From assembly GCA_963921825.1 (NCBI GenBank), contig OY997589.1:86040523-86104522 (forward strand): a stretch of 64,000 nucleotides of DNA. Reading direction: 5' to 3'. Below, piece after piece: positions 1-10,900 of this stretch. This DNA is from Erodium maritimum. Taxonomy: Eukaryota > Streptophyta > Magnoliopsida > Geraniales > Geraniaceae. Within the stretch, counting starts at the first letter, position 1, and every line of letters starts with the position of its first letter. Both the position numbers and the translations under genes were made by a program. A model generated the notes under the pieces. That model searched no databases. It saw only the letters and a list, made by a program, of their open reading frames with translations, and was not told the origin of the DNA.

Positions 1-56
1 ACAAGTCTATTTCTGTTTCCTAACATGTTGGAGCCTTTGCCAAATTGATTATGCAG

Positions 57-176
57 GGAGTTTTGGATGGTAAGTACGATGACCTCCCAGAACAATCATT
101 TTACATGGTTGGAGGGATCGAAGAGGTCATTGCCAAGGCCGAGAAGATTGCCAAGGAAAATGCTGGTGCTGCCTAA
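57..176 (+). CDS. Mitochondrial ATP synthase subunit beta, last exon (partial)
   Basis: This is the 3' terminal exon of the catalytic beta subunit of mitochondrial F1Fo-ATP synthase. The gene enters from the left edge; bases 1-56 are the end of an intron that finishes in TTATGCAG. The exon encodes 39 residues ending in the conserved C-terminus [20 protein letters not shown] followed by NAGAA and a TAA stop. That sequence is characteristic of plant mitochondrial AtpB and separates it from chloroplast AtpB. The nucleotide-binding domain lies outside the window. About 250 bases of probable 3' UTR follow. Identity is sure; the gene copy cannot be told from the tail alone. Confidence 0.93.
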   Translation, partial: GVLDGKYDDLPEQSFYMVGGIEEVIAKAEKIAKENAGAA

Positions 177-1665
177 GCAGATATCACTGTCTTTCATGTT
201 CTTGTCTTGAAAATTGCAAAAATCAATAATTTAGGCAGGTTGGCTATGCCGGCAACAAAGTTTCATTTTTTTGAGAGCAGAACCGCACCAGGATTTTTCT
301 GTATCTGTTTTACCTTTAATTTCGGTGTGATGATATAGGATCAAGTCGATGGCGTGAGCCTGTTGTCTTGAGGTAGTTCAATAAAAGGAAAACAGAAATC
401 AAGCTGGACATGTAAATCTTTTGCTTCATCATCTCTTGTTTAAATCTTATGAATGTTGGAGGATGCTGTTTCATGTTTGAATCTCTATTTTGATTGTGGG
501 TTCAACATCAGTCTTTGTTTCATTTGAAATATTTGAGTCCTTTATGGATAGTTAGAATACAATTACAGGATTCTCTTTGAATTACTGGTTAACGCTGAAT
601 GAGTCTTTACGTTTTGGTAATACACATTTAATACCCCTTACGAATTTGGCATATATCATTTAATACCCTTTATATATTGGTAACAGAGCAATAACATGCC
701 TTATGAATTGGTCACAAAGTATCAAAATAACGTAAATTTGATCAAAATTTTGTTTAATGCATAAAAGATAATAAATGAGTGTTACCAATACATAAGAGGT
801 ACTAAAGATAATTAAAGGCAATTAACCCTTTAAAGTTGCCCTTGTTGTCTAGATAAAGGATATGAACTCAAACCCAATTTTCTGTTGCACTTGCTCCACT
901 CTTCAAGCTTGTTTTTTTGTTTACATTTTTAGGATCCATTGTAACTGAAAATATTTGTTGATAAAATCATTAGTTTAAAAGTTGTTGAATTACTTCAGAT
1001 CATCTCCAATGACTGGTAAAATCATAAGTTTCAGCTCAGTGGCTTGACGAGATAGTTTGGTTACTCTCACTCATCGAACTCTTTTGTGCTACAGGTCTAT
1101 TTAGAAAAAAATATAATATAAAACAAGCTAGATCGACGAGTCATTAGTGGTTATACCATGCTGAGACAATTTTCAAAACCCCACTCTTTTTTTCTCTATT
1201 TGGAATCATTCGCTTTTTTGTTTCTATTTGTCGAAACGTCATCACGTGTCGTGTTAGTATTCGTGTGGTCAGCACTGTTTCGGTCGAATCCGCGGACCTG
1301 TGGTATTCAGATTCGTAGACCCTCTAAAACGGATTCTCCGAATCAACAAGACACAAGACTCGGATTCGACAAATCAACGAAAAAACAACTTTTTTCTCGA
1401 TACGATGCACGATTAGACGGACCCCATTGTAGATAACCTAAGAGCTCATAGAAATGTTCTTACACCTACAAAAAAAATCCGAACTTTAACTGTTAATCCT
1501 GGAGCATAGCTGGACATCCGAAATGCATGCCACGTGGACCTCTAAAAAAGGCGCATTTTATCGATCGCCGCCGTGTCGTCCTCCAAAATCAGGAGCCACA
1601 GGTCAACCCAACCGCTCGACCTCTGCATCTCATATATAGCAAGTTCCCAAATAAACCGCCAAAAC
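177..1665. other. Intergenic: 3' UTR, one short repeat, promoter of the next gene
   Basis: Bases 177 to about 450 are the likely 3' UTR of the ATP synthase gene. A family B repeat occupies about 597-828. Between 830 and 1500 I see only AT-rich sequence; a 92-codon open frame at 1158-1436 has no recognisable features. From about 1500 GC content rises into the promoter and leader of the oxidoreductase gene, with a TATA-like CATATATAGC at about 1630-1639. Confidence 0.6.
597..828. repeat. Family B foldback MITE, copy 1
   Basis: It carries the family B signature: repeated phrases like ATTTAATACCCCTTA, TTGGTCACA and GGTAACAGA on the left, and their reverse complements (ACCAATACATAAGAGGTACTAAA, then AATTAACCC) on the right. 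A better preserved copy lies at 11352-11643, and a broken one flanks the retroposon near 41225-43000. It has no coding capacity. The left edge is approximate. Confidence 0.6.
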
Positions 1666-4600
1666 ATGACCCTCACCACCAGCCTCTCCTCTCTCCCTGT
1701 CCCCCATGCGCATCTTAGCCCTACCCTCCGCCCCATGTCTATCCTACGCGGCCTAACTCTCCCCCGCCGCATCCTCTTCCGCCGCCGCTTCTCCTCCGTC
1801 TCCGCCGCCGTCCGTCAGGACACCACCGTCTGGACTCAGGCCCCGCTCTCCGCCGTCCACTCCGCCGCGGAGTCCTTGTTTCACGTCGCCATCGACGTCT
1901 CCGACTCGCCTGACCTGGCCGCGTCGTACACGCGCCCCGGCCAGTACCTCCAGCTCCGCGTCCCCGACAGCCCCAAGCCCTCCTTCCTCGCCATAGCCTC
2001 CCCGCCTTCCCACGCCGCCTCCAAGGGCGCGTTCGAGTTCCTCGTCAAGAGCATCGCCGGCTCCACCGCCGAGCTGCTCTGCAGGCTCCGGAGCGGGGAT
2101 GTTGTGGAGCTCAGCACGGTGATGGGGAATGGATTCGACACGGATCGGATCGAGCCGCATCGGGATTATCCCACGGTTCTGATTTTCGCCACCGGATCGG
2201 GAATCAGGTGATTTTGCTTTGATCTGATTGATTTTTCTCTCTTTTCCCCAATTTGTTTTGGTGATAGAAATGTGATAGAGGAATCAAAAGTTACTCTTTT
2301 GCTTTATCGACATTTGCTTTCTGTACTCACATAGGGTTATTATCTCGTAAGAACAAAGACAGTTTCTTCAGTAATGTGGAGCAATTGAGGAGAACATTTA
2401 GGGTTAGGTTTTAATTGGCATGTTTATGGATGATTGTGAAAGACCTTATAGTGTTCAATATGCAAATTTTGAGCTTATTGGAGCAAGTTTTGAAGTTTGG
2501 ACTTGTTGTTGGTAATGGTGATTCCATCCATCTCAATATAAATGTCATGTTTACAGTTTTAGCTTTCCATGGATACTCAAACGTTAAAAAACAGGATCTT
2601 TAACCTTCGCAAATAGTCGATCAAGTCTTATACTTGGCGACGGAGTTAGTAACAACATAGTTTCAAATTTTGGTTGATTACCCACAGTCTATTCTGATGC
2701 CAAAGTCTATTCATGACTTGCCCATTATTGCTCACAATTAAATTAATGATCTTCATTTTTCATTCCTTTTGATGATTGTATAGCAATTTAGTGTGTATGT
2801 GTGATTGTGTGTGGTGTTGTTAGGCTGTGTAACTCATCATCAAATGACTTGTTTGTTGTTAAGACATATTGTAGGAGGTGTACCCTGAGGATGATTGTTA
2901 AAAGTAATTTGAACTTGTCTTTTTTTTTTTGCAATCAATTTGTATAAAAATGATGATTTTACCCTTACAATAAAATCCAATTTTTCGTATCCCTTCATTT
3001 TCTTCCTCGTTGCACAATATAAAGAGTAAGAAATCTAAGGGATGTGAAAATTTGGATTTTTTGTTTTTTCATTATTATTGTTAAAATTTAAATTTTCAAG
3101 GGTAAAATCGTTATTTCGAAACAAATTTATACGAAGTGCAACAAAAAGACAAGTCCGGGTCACTTTTTGCAATTATTAAAGAAGAGGGCTACAAGTTGCA
3201 TTTTTTTTTGCAATTATCCATATTAAATATATACAAGGATGTCGTTGTTGCGACTTAAACCCTGGTCTCATGAACCCTAGTTCAAGTACTTGACTAGTTA
3301 AACAAGCAAGAGTTGCAATCTATTTAAATGCATTTTGTTCGGCATACCTCCATATTTTTCTCTATTTTTTTATGTGCAGTCCAATCAGTTCATATTTTTC
3401 TCTATTTTTTTATTTGCAGTCCAATCAGGTCTCTCATTGAGTCGGGATTCGATGCTGATAAGAGGTCTGATGTGAGGCTCTATTACGGGGCTAGAAACCT
3501 GCACAGGATGGCTTATCAGGTTTGGTTTATACCATCCGCCCAACACTGTTTAGGAAATGAACTTTGGAGTTGATTTTGAGTTCTCTTCTTTCTCTTATAG
3601 GATAGATTTAAAGAGTGGGAGTCTTCCGGTGTTAAGGTTGTGCCTGTATTATCCCAACCAGATGACGGTTGGACAGGTGAAACCGGCTATGTTCAGGTAC
3701 AGTTTATGCATGCTATCGAGTATTAACCAAAAAATCCTAGTTTTCAGAAAGAAAAAAAACGGGCTAATTGTCAAGAAACTACCCTACAGTATTGTCCACA
3801 AACAAAAAACTACCTAAAGTTTTGTCCACCAACTTCCGTTATAAAAACGTAACAGGGAGAAACTGTGATGAATGTTCAGAATGAATGGTTTGGGCAGTTC
3901 TTCGCTGATTCAATAGATTTGTGGGCAATACATAATGAGTTCTAAAGTTGTGCACACAATTCATAATGCATTGTATAGTTGTGTGGGCAATACTTTAGGG
4001 TAGTTTTTAACAATTAACCCTAAAAACATTCACACTTCTATATCCTTGCATTTCAGGCTGCTTTTGCTAGAGCAAAACAAACCTATAATCCAAAATCAAC
4101 TGGTGTTGTGCTATGCGGGCAGAAACTGATGGCTGAGGTTTGTTGTCACTGCTCGGTTCTGTTTACTGGTCATAACATCATACGTCTTATATTTAGATTT
4201 TAAATTGATTGCAAAAACATACCTTGGGGCATGGACTTTTTGCAAATTGTAGCCCTCTTCTATAACAGTTGCAATAAAGTGCCTTGAACTTGTCTTTTTG
4301 TTGCACTTTGTGTAAACTTGTTTAAGAATGATGAATTTCAACAAATTCACCCAAAATGCAAAAAGAAGACAAGTTTAGGACACTTTTTTTGCAAATGTCA
4401 TAGAAGAGGGCTACAACTTGCGAAAAGTCAATACCTCAGTGTACTTTTTTGCAATTATCCCTTGAATTAATGGATGGAAACGAACGGTATACACATCTAC
4501 TTGCAGACAAGGGCTCTACTAATCTTAGATCTATCTCTTATCTTGATAAGATATGTTGAAAAGCCCGAAACTCGCTATTGTTTAGGTGTTATTTACATGG

Positions 4601-4737
4601 AAATCCTTTCTATTGAAATGGATGGTATGATAGCTCTTTATTGCAGAACCATTTACATTGTCTTCGTTATGCAGGAAGTGACTGAGATGGTGTTGTCAGG
4701 TGGCGTGTCAAGCGAGAAGATACTGAAGAACTTCTGA
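1666..4737 (+). CDS. PKIWI502-type FAD/NAD(P)-binding oxidoreductase
   Basis: Five exons join in frame: 1666-2207, 3420-3519, 3601-3696, 4057-4137 and 4675-4737, giving 293 residues. The product has the ferredoxin-NADP reductase fold seen in fruit protein PKIWI502 and Arabidopsis At1g15140. The Arg/Ser-rich N-terminus (about residues 1-50) looks like an organelle transit peptide, probably plastid. The FAD-binding barrel contains RPGQYLQLRVP. The NAD(P)-binding half starts with ATGSGIS (175-181), split by intron 1, and ends with the family's CGQ motif (266-268). No iron-sulfur domain is present, so it is a stand-alone flavoprotein whose electron partner is unknown. I chose ATG 1666 because it gives a plausible transit peptide; an in-frame ATG at 1573 lies upstream of the TATA-like site. 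Introns 1, 3 and 4 contain MITEs, and the intron 1 acceptor is duplicated. Confidence 0.9.
2873..3217. repeat. Family A foldback MITE, copy 1 (PKIWI502 intron 1)
   Basis: A degenerate family A element. Its left half reads GTACCCTGAGGATGATTGTT, then a TGAACTTGTCTTTTT stretch and ATGATGATTTTACCC. The right half returns as the inverse (GGGTAAAATCG, AAAGACAAGT, AGAGGGCTACAAGTTGCA, GCAATTAT). The whole element is one long palindrome. Edges are approximate. Confidence 0.7.
3351..3430 (+). repeat. 40-bp tandem duplication spanning an intron 3' splice site
   Basis: Two copies of a 40-base unit, 3351-3390 and 3391-3430, each contain a polypyrimidine tract, a GCAG acceptor and the first exon bases TCCAATCAG. 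The downstream acceptor (AG at 3418-3419) keeps the reading frame. The upstream one (AG at 3378-3379) adds 40 bases, shifts the frame and leads to a stop within about 22 codons. Confidence 0.9.
3761..4020. repeat. Family D foldback MITE, copy 1 (PKIWI502 intron 3)
   Basis: It begins GGGCTAATTGTCAAGAAACTACCC and ends with the inverse GGGTAGTTTTTAACAATTAACCC. The interior has the phrases ATTGTCCACAAAC, TTTTGTCCACCAACTTCCGTT and TTGTGGGCAATACATAATG that recur in the copies near 29375, 36623 and 28660. Confidence 0.8.
4209..4460. repeat. Family A foldback MITE, copy 2 (PKIWI502 intron 4)
   Basis: A shortened family A element. The left arm has TTTTTGCAAATTGTAGCCCTCTTC and GTGCCTTGAACTTGTC. The right arm has AGAGGGCTACAACTTGC and ends TACTTTTTTGCAATTATCCC. 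The middle of the palindrome appears deleted compared with the roughly 430-bp copies. Confidence 0.8.
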
Positions 4738-5277
4738 CAAAAACCGCACCAGATTATATACAGATCTTTGTAGTATGATTTAGCAATAGTTGCTATTCAT
4801 TCATTTATATGAACTGCTAGAGGATGTAATGTATCATCCCAGCTGAAAGCAATGTAATAAACCAACAAGTATTGGAATTTTGTTACCTAATGTATCTTAC
4901 AGTCATGGTACTATAAATGACTTGTAGCTAAACTCTGGAAATTTGTATTTTTTGATGAGTGTTTGGACAATAAGAAAGAATGATTGACACAGTCAACATT
5001 TCATACGTTTTGTAGGTTTATACCATCTCCAAATCGTAACAGGTTGTGCACTGAACCTGTCATTTGGATCTATTTATTTCAAAATGATCATTTCTATAGA
5101 AAATTAAGTTCAACTTCTGAGGTTTAAACATATAAATGCTCTGAGTTCCATTGATGAGAAATGAGCAAGTAATTTGCAGAAGACAGAAGCCAAAACCATC
5201 CCCTATAGTTTGCTGAATCAACACAGGCTTTTGATGAAGTCTGTAGTACACCAAAACACATTATAAAGGCGATGTCT

Positions 5278-5916
5278 TTAGTGCCTAGACGGCTTGCCTT
5301 CTTCAGGGTTGTCATCTGAAGTCTTGCCTAATGATCTGCTCCTGCTCCTTCTATGATGGTGTCTATGGCGATCTGAATCTGATGACTCTGATTCATCACT
5401 ACGAGATCTTCTGCGATGTTTATGGTTCTTCCTTCTATCTTCAGCCTCGCTGCTTGAGGAATCTGAAGCACCAGACTCTGATCTCCGATGGTGTTTGTGA
5501 CGCTTTACATGATTTCTCCTCTTAATTCTCTCACGTTCATCATCACTTGAATCGGAATCAGTAGAGTCGTGATGTCTGTGCCTTCTGTAGACTCTCTTCT
5601 TCCTCCTATCTTCTTCAGATTCACTTCCACTTTCATCATCACTGGAGGATTGTCTCTTTGGCTTTCTTTTAGATTTCCTGTGCTTCTTGTGAGATCTTTT
5701 CTTCGTCTTTCTCTTGTCATTGCTGCTATCACTGTCATCATCGCTGTCAGACACTGAGACTGATCTCCTTTTATGCTTTCTGGACTTCTTCGTCTCTTTA
5801 CCTGCTTTGGCAGCTGCTTCTTCTAGCTTCTGCTCCCATCTCAGAGGAGCTTCCTTCCTGGCCAAAACCCGGTTCTTCTTCTCCTCAACCAGTTGTATGA
5901 ACTTCTTGCAATCCAT
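5278..5916 (-). CDS. Arg/Ser/Lys-rich nuclear protein (RS-like, At5g53800 type)
   Basis: This is a single uninterrupted coding exon of 212 residues. The N-terminal 35 residues (MDCKKFIQLVEEKKNRV, then a WEQKLEEAAAKA helix) are the conserved, non-repetitive part. The rest is low complexity: alternating basic runs (KKSRKHKRR, KKRSHKKHRKSKRK) and acidic/serine runs (SDSDDDSDSS, SSDDESGSESEE), ending in RRSRSRS. Such composition is typical of nuclear speckle or RNA-processing proteins with casein-kinase sites. I recall similar plant proteins annotated only as nucleic-acid binding, so a splicing role is inference. Just 5' of the ATG the antisense sequence contains AAAATGCAG followed by G, which looks like an acceptor of a 5' UTR intron. 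The transcript would then start near 7650-7740, divergent from the ALIX gene. Confidence 0.8.
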   Translation of the reverse strand: MDCKKFIQLVEEKKNRVLARKEAPLRWEQKLEEAAAKAGKETKKSRKHKRRSVSVSDSDDDSDSSNDKRKTKKRSHKKHRKSKRKPKRQSSSDDESGSESEEDRRKKRVYRRHRHHDSTDSDSSDDERERIKRRNHVKRHKHHRRSESGASDSSSSEAEDRRKNHKHRRRSRSDESESSDSDRHRHHHRRSRSRSLGKTSDDNPEEGKPSRH

Positions 5917-6080
5917 TCAGAAACAAAAACAACCTCAAAACCTGCATTTTGGTATGCGGATGACCAAAAGTGCATCTCACAGAAGAGAAAAATCAACGTC
6001 AGATCATTCAGCACTACATGCAATACATCAAATTAACGGTTCATATTGGTCAAACACTTGAACTTGGATATTTGAGACCA

Positions 6081-6172
6081 GGGTTCAAGCAGATGTACCC
6101 ACTGGGGTTAGAACCCATGACCTCGAGGAGGTGAGAGGCTCTCTGACCACCAGGCCAACCCAAGTGGCTACT
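6081..6172 (-). mobile_element. tRNA-derived SINE fragment
   Basis: Read on the minus strand it starts CCACTTGGGTTGGCCTGGTG, a Pol III A-box-like stretch. It continues through a GAGGTCATGGGTTCTAACCC B-box-like stretch to GGGTACATCTGCTTG. The same order is seen in the better copy at 45199-45350 and in the tandem copies at 38752-39053. Confidence 0.75.
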
Positions 6173-6742
6173 TCTCCAACTCTTGTTGGGTTTCTCTTCA
6201 TCTCTCCCCAACTTCTGTTGGGCCTCTTTCTCAAGGCGGGAGGTGTTGGGGCAATATCAGAACTCCTTTCTAGTTTAAAGGATGTCTTGAGCTCAAGATA
6301 CACCAGTCTTAGAAGTCTAAGAATCAAAATTTCAATGTTCATTGCTTCTACATAAGCATGTGAAACCAAATCTCGGTACACATTGCTGATAACAAAACAG
6401 CCCATATGTTTGATAGACCCCGTTAGTTATGCTATGTCTCGTCCATAATGTGATGGCCAAACTAACTCAAGTAGTCAGAAATAGCAAAACCAATAGGCTA
6501 AATAAAATCATATTTGAAAATGCATAGCACACAAATAAGTGCAACAAAATTGGGAACTGATTTGACTTTCTTACCTTATATGGAAGATACAAAAAACCCA
6601 ACCAAGCCGTTTAGATCCTACCAAACCTAGAGTACAATCCTCACACAAATCTGCACAAACAAAACTAGCAGATGTTACTAATCAAAGATGAGAACGTAAA
6701 CCTAAGACATTATTCAGAATGATCATAACTATAATAGAAATA

Positions 6743-7058
6743 GGGGTAACTTCAATAACACACCCTCAACCACTTTTGATTTTCAAAAACACACTGAATA
6801 GGTGATGACTTATTCAGAAAGCTGGTCACCTTTCGTTATAATAAAAAACCCACAGATTCCGTTAATTTTGATAATAATAAAAATTCATGGATATACTAGA
6901 AAGGTGAAGGTGTGTCCCTATAAGAGATCACCTATCCAGCGTGGCTTTTGGGAACAAAATTAATGGAATCCATGAGTTTTTGTATTTATGAGAAAAGTGA
7001 TAGTGTTCATGATAAGCCATCACTTATAGGAGGGTTTCGTCGAGATGGTGTTAATAAC
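6743..7058. repeat. Family C foldback MITE, copy 1
   Basis: Starts GGGGTAACTTCAATAACACACCCTC and contains the family hallmarks TTTCAAAAACACACTGAATAGGTGATG and CACCTTTCGTTATAATAAAAAACCC. The right part (AAGTGATAGTGTTCATGATAAGCCATCAC) is the diverged inverse. The right edge is approximate. Confidence 0.7.
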
Positions 7059-7083
7059 ATTCTCACAAAAATATGCAGATTAA

Positions 7084-7247
7084 GAGCATCCGTAGTGGTG
7101 GGGCGAATCAGCCAAAAAGTATTATTTTGGCCATTTTTAGCATTTTTTTTGCTTTTTCTCACTTGTGGGGCGTAAAAACTATCACCCGACACGTCTCGAT
7201 TCACCCCCAACTCGCCTAGACTGAGACACTTTCCACTGTATATTCTC
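7084..7247. mobile_element. PIF/Harbinger-type MITE with TAA target duplication
   Basis: A 164-bp element flanked by TAA at 7081-7083 and 7248-7250. Terminal inverted repeats are GAGCATCCGTAGTGG on the left and the inverse of CCACTGTATATTCTC on the right. Trinucleotide TAA/TTA targets and GAGCATC termini are typical of plant PIF/Harbinger relatives, and larger members occur at 34300 and 58072. Confidence 0.75.
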
Positions 7248-7915
7248 TAAGAAGAAGAAAACACTAGCTTCAAAACCCACTTTTTTCATTGTATTCATAA
7301 TGATGATATCAACAGGTTTAGCTCTAAGATAAACATATCTCTCAACTACCAATTGTTCAATTGCATTACACATAACAGTTCCCTCCCAAGTTCCTTTACT
7401 TATGATATATCTTTCACACCAAACCCCAAATCCAAACTCGAATCCATACACTACCCAAACATGTAAAAGGCATAAAACCCCCAACTTTAAACCGATCTGT
7501 GAATGGTCAACTGAGTCAAATCCGAACCCATAACCTAACCCAGAAAGCAAAAACGCTTCTGATTACACAGAACACATAAAAATCTCAGATTCATCGAAGA
7601 AATAGAACAAAAACCATAGCATAAAAAGAAGAAACGAACATGCCTGATCGAGACTGAGAGGGAAGGAAGGAGATCTGTAAAGGGCCTGTCTGTATTCTGG
7701 GTTCTGGAAGGTTCTTCTTATCTACTCAAAGACGCGTTCTCGTCCATGTAACCCGATCCATAGGTTCGGGTCGGTTCGGACCGACCCGTTTTAACTGACT
7801 CGAGACTTTACTTAGCGAACAGTAACGCAAAGACTAGATTTTTATTTCCTTCGCAGAGAAGAAAAAAAAAAGCCCCAAATCAGTCGGTCAAGACCAGAGC
7901 TCATCGCCGGCGACA

Positions 7916-10900
7916 ATGGCTTCGCCGTCCTCAGCGGCCAACATCATGCTGGCGATCTACGAGAAGAAGACGACCTCAATCGACCTTTACCGGCCCCTCC
8001 GCAACTTCATCGCCTTCCACTACTCGGAGCGCGAAGCCCAAAACCTCGAGGACGACCTCCAAACCCTCAAGCAGATGCGCTCCGACCTCGAGCGCCAGAC
8101 CGATCCGTCCCCCGCCGCACGCCGCGACCTCCTCCAGAGCTACTTCAAGGCCCTCTCCGTCATCGAGACCCGCTTCCCGATCTCCCCCGACAAGGACCAC
8201 ATCAACACCGTCACCTTCGTCTGGCACGACGCCTTCAAGCAGAAGCTCAAGGCGTCGCAGCAAAACATCCACCTCGAGAAGGCCGCCGTGCTCTTCAATT
8301 TGGGCGCCGTCTACAGCCAGATCGGCCTTTCCCACGACCGCGCCACCGTGGAGGGCCGCCGCCAGGCGTCCCACGCGTTCATCGCCGCCGCCGGGGCTTT
8401 TGCGTATCTGAGAGATAATGCGGCCACCAAGGCGTCGATCGGGAGCTCCACCACCGTGGACTTGTCGGTGGATTGCGCCGGGATGCTGGAGAGGCTGATG
8501 CTGGCTCAGGCTCAGGAGTGTGTGTTTGAGAACACCATTGCTAAGGGGAGCACTCCTGGGGTCTGTGCGAAGATCTCTAGGCAGGTTAGTGCTAGTTAAC
8601 GTTCATGTTTTGGTTATTGTGTTCATAGTTTTGTTGAAATGAATTCACTTGAACTTGGATATAGATATGAACTAGTAATTCTCTTGCATATATGATCATA
8701 GTATAAGTTAGATAACATTACTTTACTTCCAAAACTTGTGAAATTGATAGGTTTATATAGTTTAGGGATAATTGCTAAAACTTGCAGTGAACTATGCTAG
8801 TTTTGCAAATGCCATCGGTGAACTATTTTTTATTTTTTTGCAAAAAAAGACATCTCCCAACTATTTTCACTCTGCAAATCCGCTAATTGGGTTTTTTTAG
8901 GAAGAAAGTGATTTTTGTTGGAAAAAGTCGAATGTAACCTTGCAAAGGTGTATACACCAGGGTTCCAAATTGCAAAACACGTATACATGAGGGTTACAGA
9001 TTGCAAAACACGTATAATGTAAAGGGGAAAGCTCTCATTTCCAATTTTTTTATTAAGTCACTTAACTAATTTCCATGAAAGATAACGGATTTGCAGACGG
9101 AATAGTTGGAGGTGTTTTTTGCAAAAAAAAATATATTTCACTGATGGTATTTGCAAAACGCGCATAGTTCACCACAAGTTTGTGCAATTATCCCTTTAGT
9201 TTATTGGTGACTTTAGCTTCTGTTCATAACCATAGAATCTTTTGAGATAAATTGTCTAAATTCAATCTTCAACTTCTTGATATTGTAAGAACATATCACT
9301 GGGTTGCTTGATTGCATTCTATGTCCACTGACCTGACCTGCATTGATACGATAACAGGTTGGGCTATACTATGAAGAAGCATTAGCAGCACTAAATGTCG
9401 CACCTTTGAACCAGCATTTCGATAAGGCCTGGATATCTCATGTGCAGCTAAAGGCAGCTCTATTTTATGCAGAAGCTTGCTATAGATACGGTTTAGAGCT
9501 CCATGAGAAAGAAGAGATTGCAGAGGAAATCGCACGGCTGAAGAGTGGAATCAATGCTTTGTCGGAGGCGAAGAAATCCTCCAAGGGTGCCGCGGCTCAG
9601 ATTCTGGAGGCGATCACCAAGTTAGAGGCCAATCTCAATCGAAACCTGGAGAGGGCTATGAAGGAGAACGATAGAGTTTACCTCATGAGGGTTCCTCCAC
9701 TCAGTACCCTCTCACCTCTTCCTGCATTCTCCTTGGTCAAGCCCATGGCAATGGGCGAGGTATTGGATGCAAGCAAGGAAAAGATGTTTGCTAGTCTTGT
9801 CCCCGACAGTAGCGCAAAGGCCCTTTCGAAGTACACTGAAATGGTTGATGACATCATTAGGACTCAGGCTGAGAAGTTGCAACAAGGGAGCGAGTTGGCC
9901 CGGGTGAGGCTCAGGGAAATGGACTTGCCGGATTCGATTCTTGCTTTGGAAGGTAATTTGAGTCTTCCTACGGATCTGAAAGAGGATGTGGAGGCGGTGC
10001 AGATTAGTGGCGGGCCGGCTGGGTTACAGGCTGAGTTGCAACAACTTGTGGATCTGAGAAGGGTGAACCAGGAAATGCTGGTTCAGACCGAGGAGCTTTT
10101 GCAGAAAGAAGCAATGGAAGATTCCCAATTTAGAGGACAGTTTGGGACACGGTGGACGAGGCCTCAGTCTAGCACTCTGACGAAGAACTTGCAGGATAGG
10201 TTGAATAGATTTGCTGGTAACTTGAAACAGGCCGCAGAGAGTGATGCACGAATTGAGCGTTCAGTGAAAGATAATTTGGCACTCATGTCCATCCTTGACC
10301 GTCGTCCGGTATGTTCCTTGAACTTAGTCTAGGGATAATTGTAAAAAAGTACCCCGAGGTATTCCCTTTTGCAACTTGTAGCCCTCGTCTTTAATAGTTG
10401 TAAAAAAATGCCTTGAACTTGTCCTTTTTCGCACCTTGTATAAATTTGTTTTAAAATGATGGTTTTATCCTTGGAAATTTAAATTTTGAAAATAATGAAT
10501 ATATAACGAAAAATCTAAATTTTCATATCCCTGGAATTTCTCATTCTTTGTAGTGTCGTACAGAGGAAGAAAATTTAAAGATGAAAATTTGGATTTTTCT
10601 GTTTTACTTATTATTTTTCAAACATAAATTTTAAGGGTAAAATCGTCATTTTTATACAAATCGCAACAAGAAGACAAGTTCATGGTACTTTATTGTAATT
10701 ATCAAAGAAAAGGGCTACACGTTGCAAAAAGTGAATACCTCAGGGTACTCTTTTGCCATTATCCCCTAAATCTATTCTTGTCTAAACAAGGTTTTGCATG
10801 AATATTGTAGGCTCTACCTTACACATATTTGATTAGATCTTAATCTCTATGTAATTTATGATCATCATTTTAACATCAACATGTGTCAATGTAATAGTAG

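Larger units (their letters stand above)
5951..7915. other. Leader intron region and shared divergent promoter
   Basis: I see no coding exon here. Most of it is probably the 5' UTR intron of the minus-strand Arg/Ser/Lys-rich gene and contains a SINE (about 6081-6172), a family C MITE (about 6743-7058) and a small TAA-flanked element (7084-7247). From about 7660 to 7915 the DNA becomes the promoter and leader of the ALIX gene, with a purine run just before its ATG. No clear TATA box is visible for either direction. Confidence 0.55.

Noticed and set aside
1753..2160. Minus-strand 135-codon frame in the PKIWI502 first exon
   Set aside because: A GC-rich shadow frame of a transit peptide and FAD-domain exon on the plus strand.
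7976..8374. Minus-strand 132-codon frame in ALIX exon 1
   Set aside because: Codon-bias shadow; the plus strand encodes a clear BRO1 domain.
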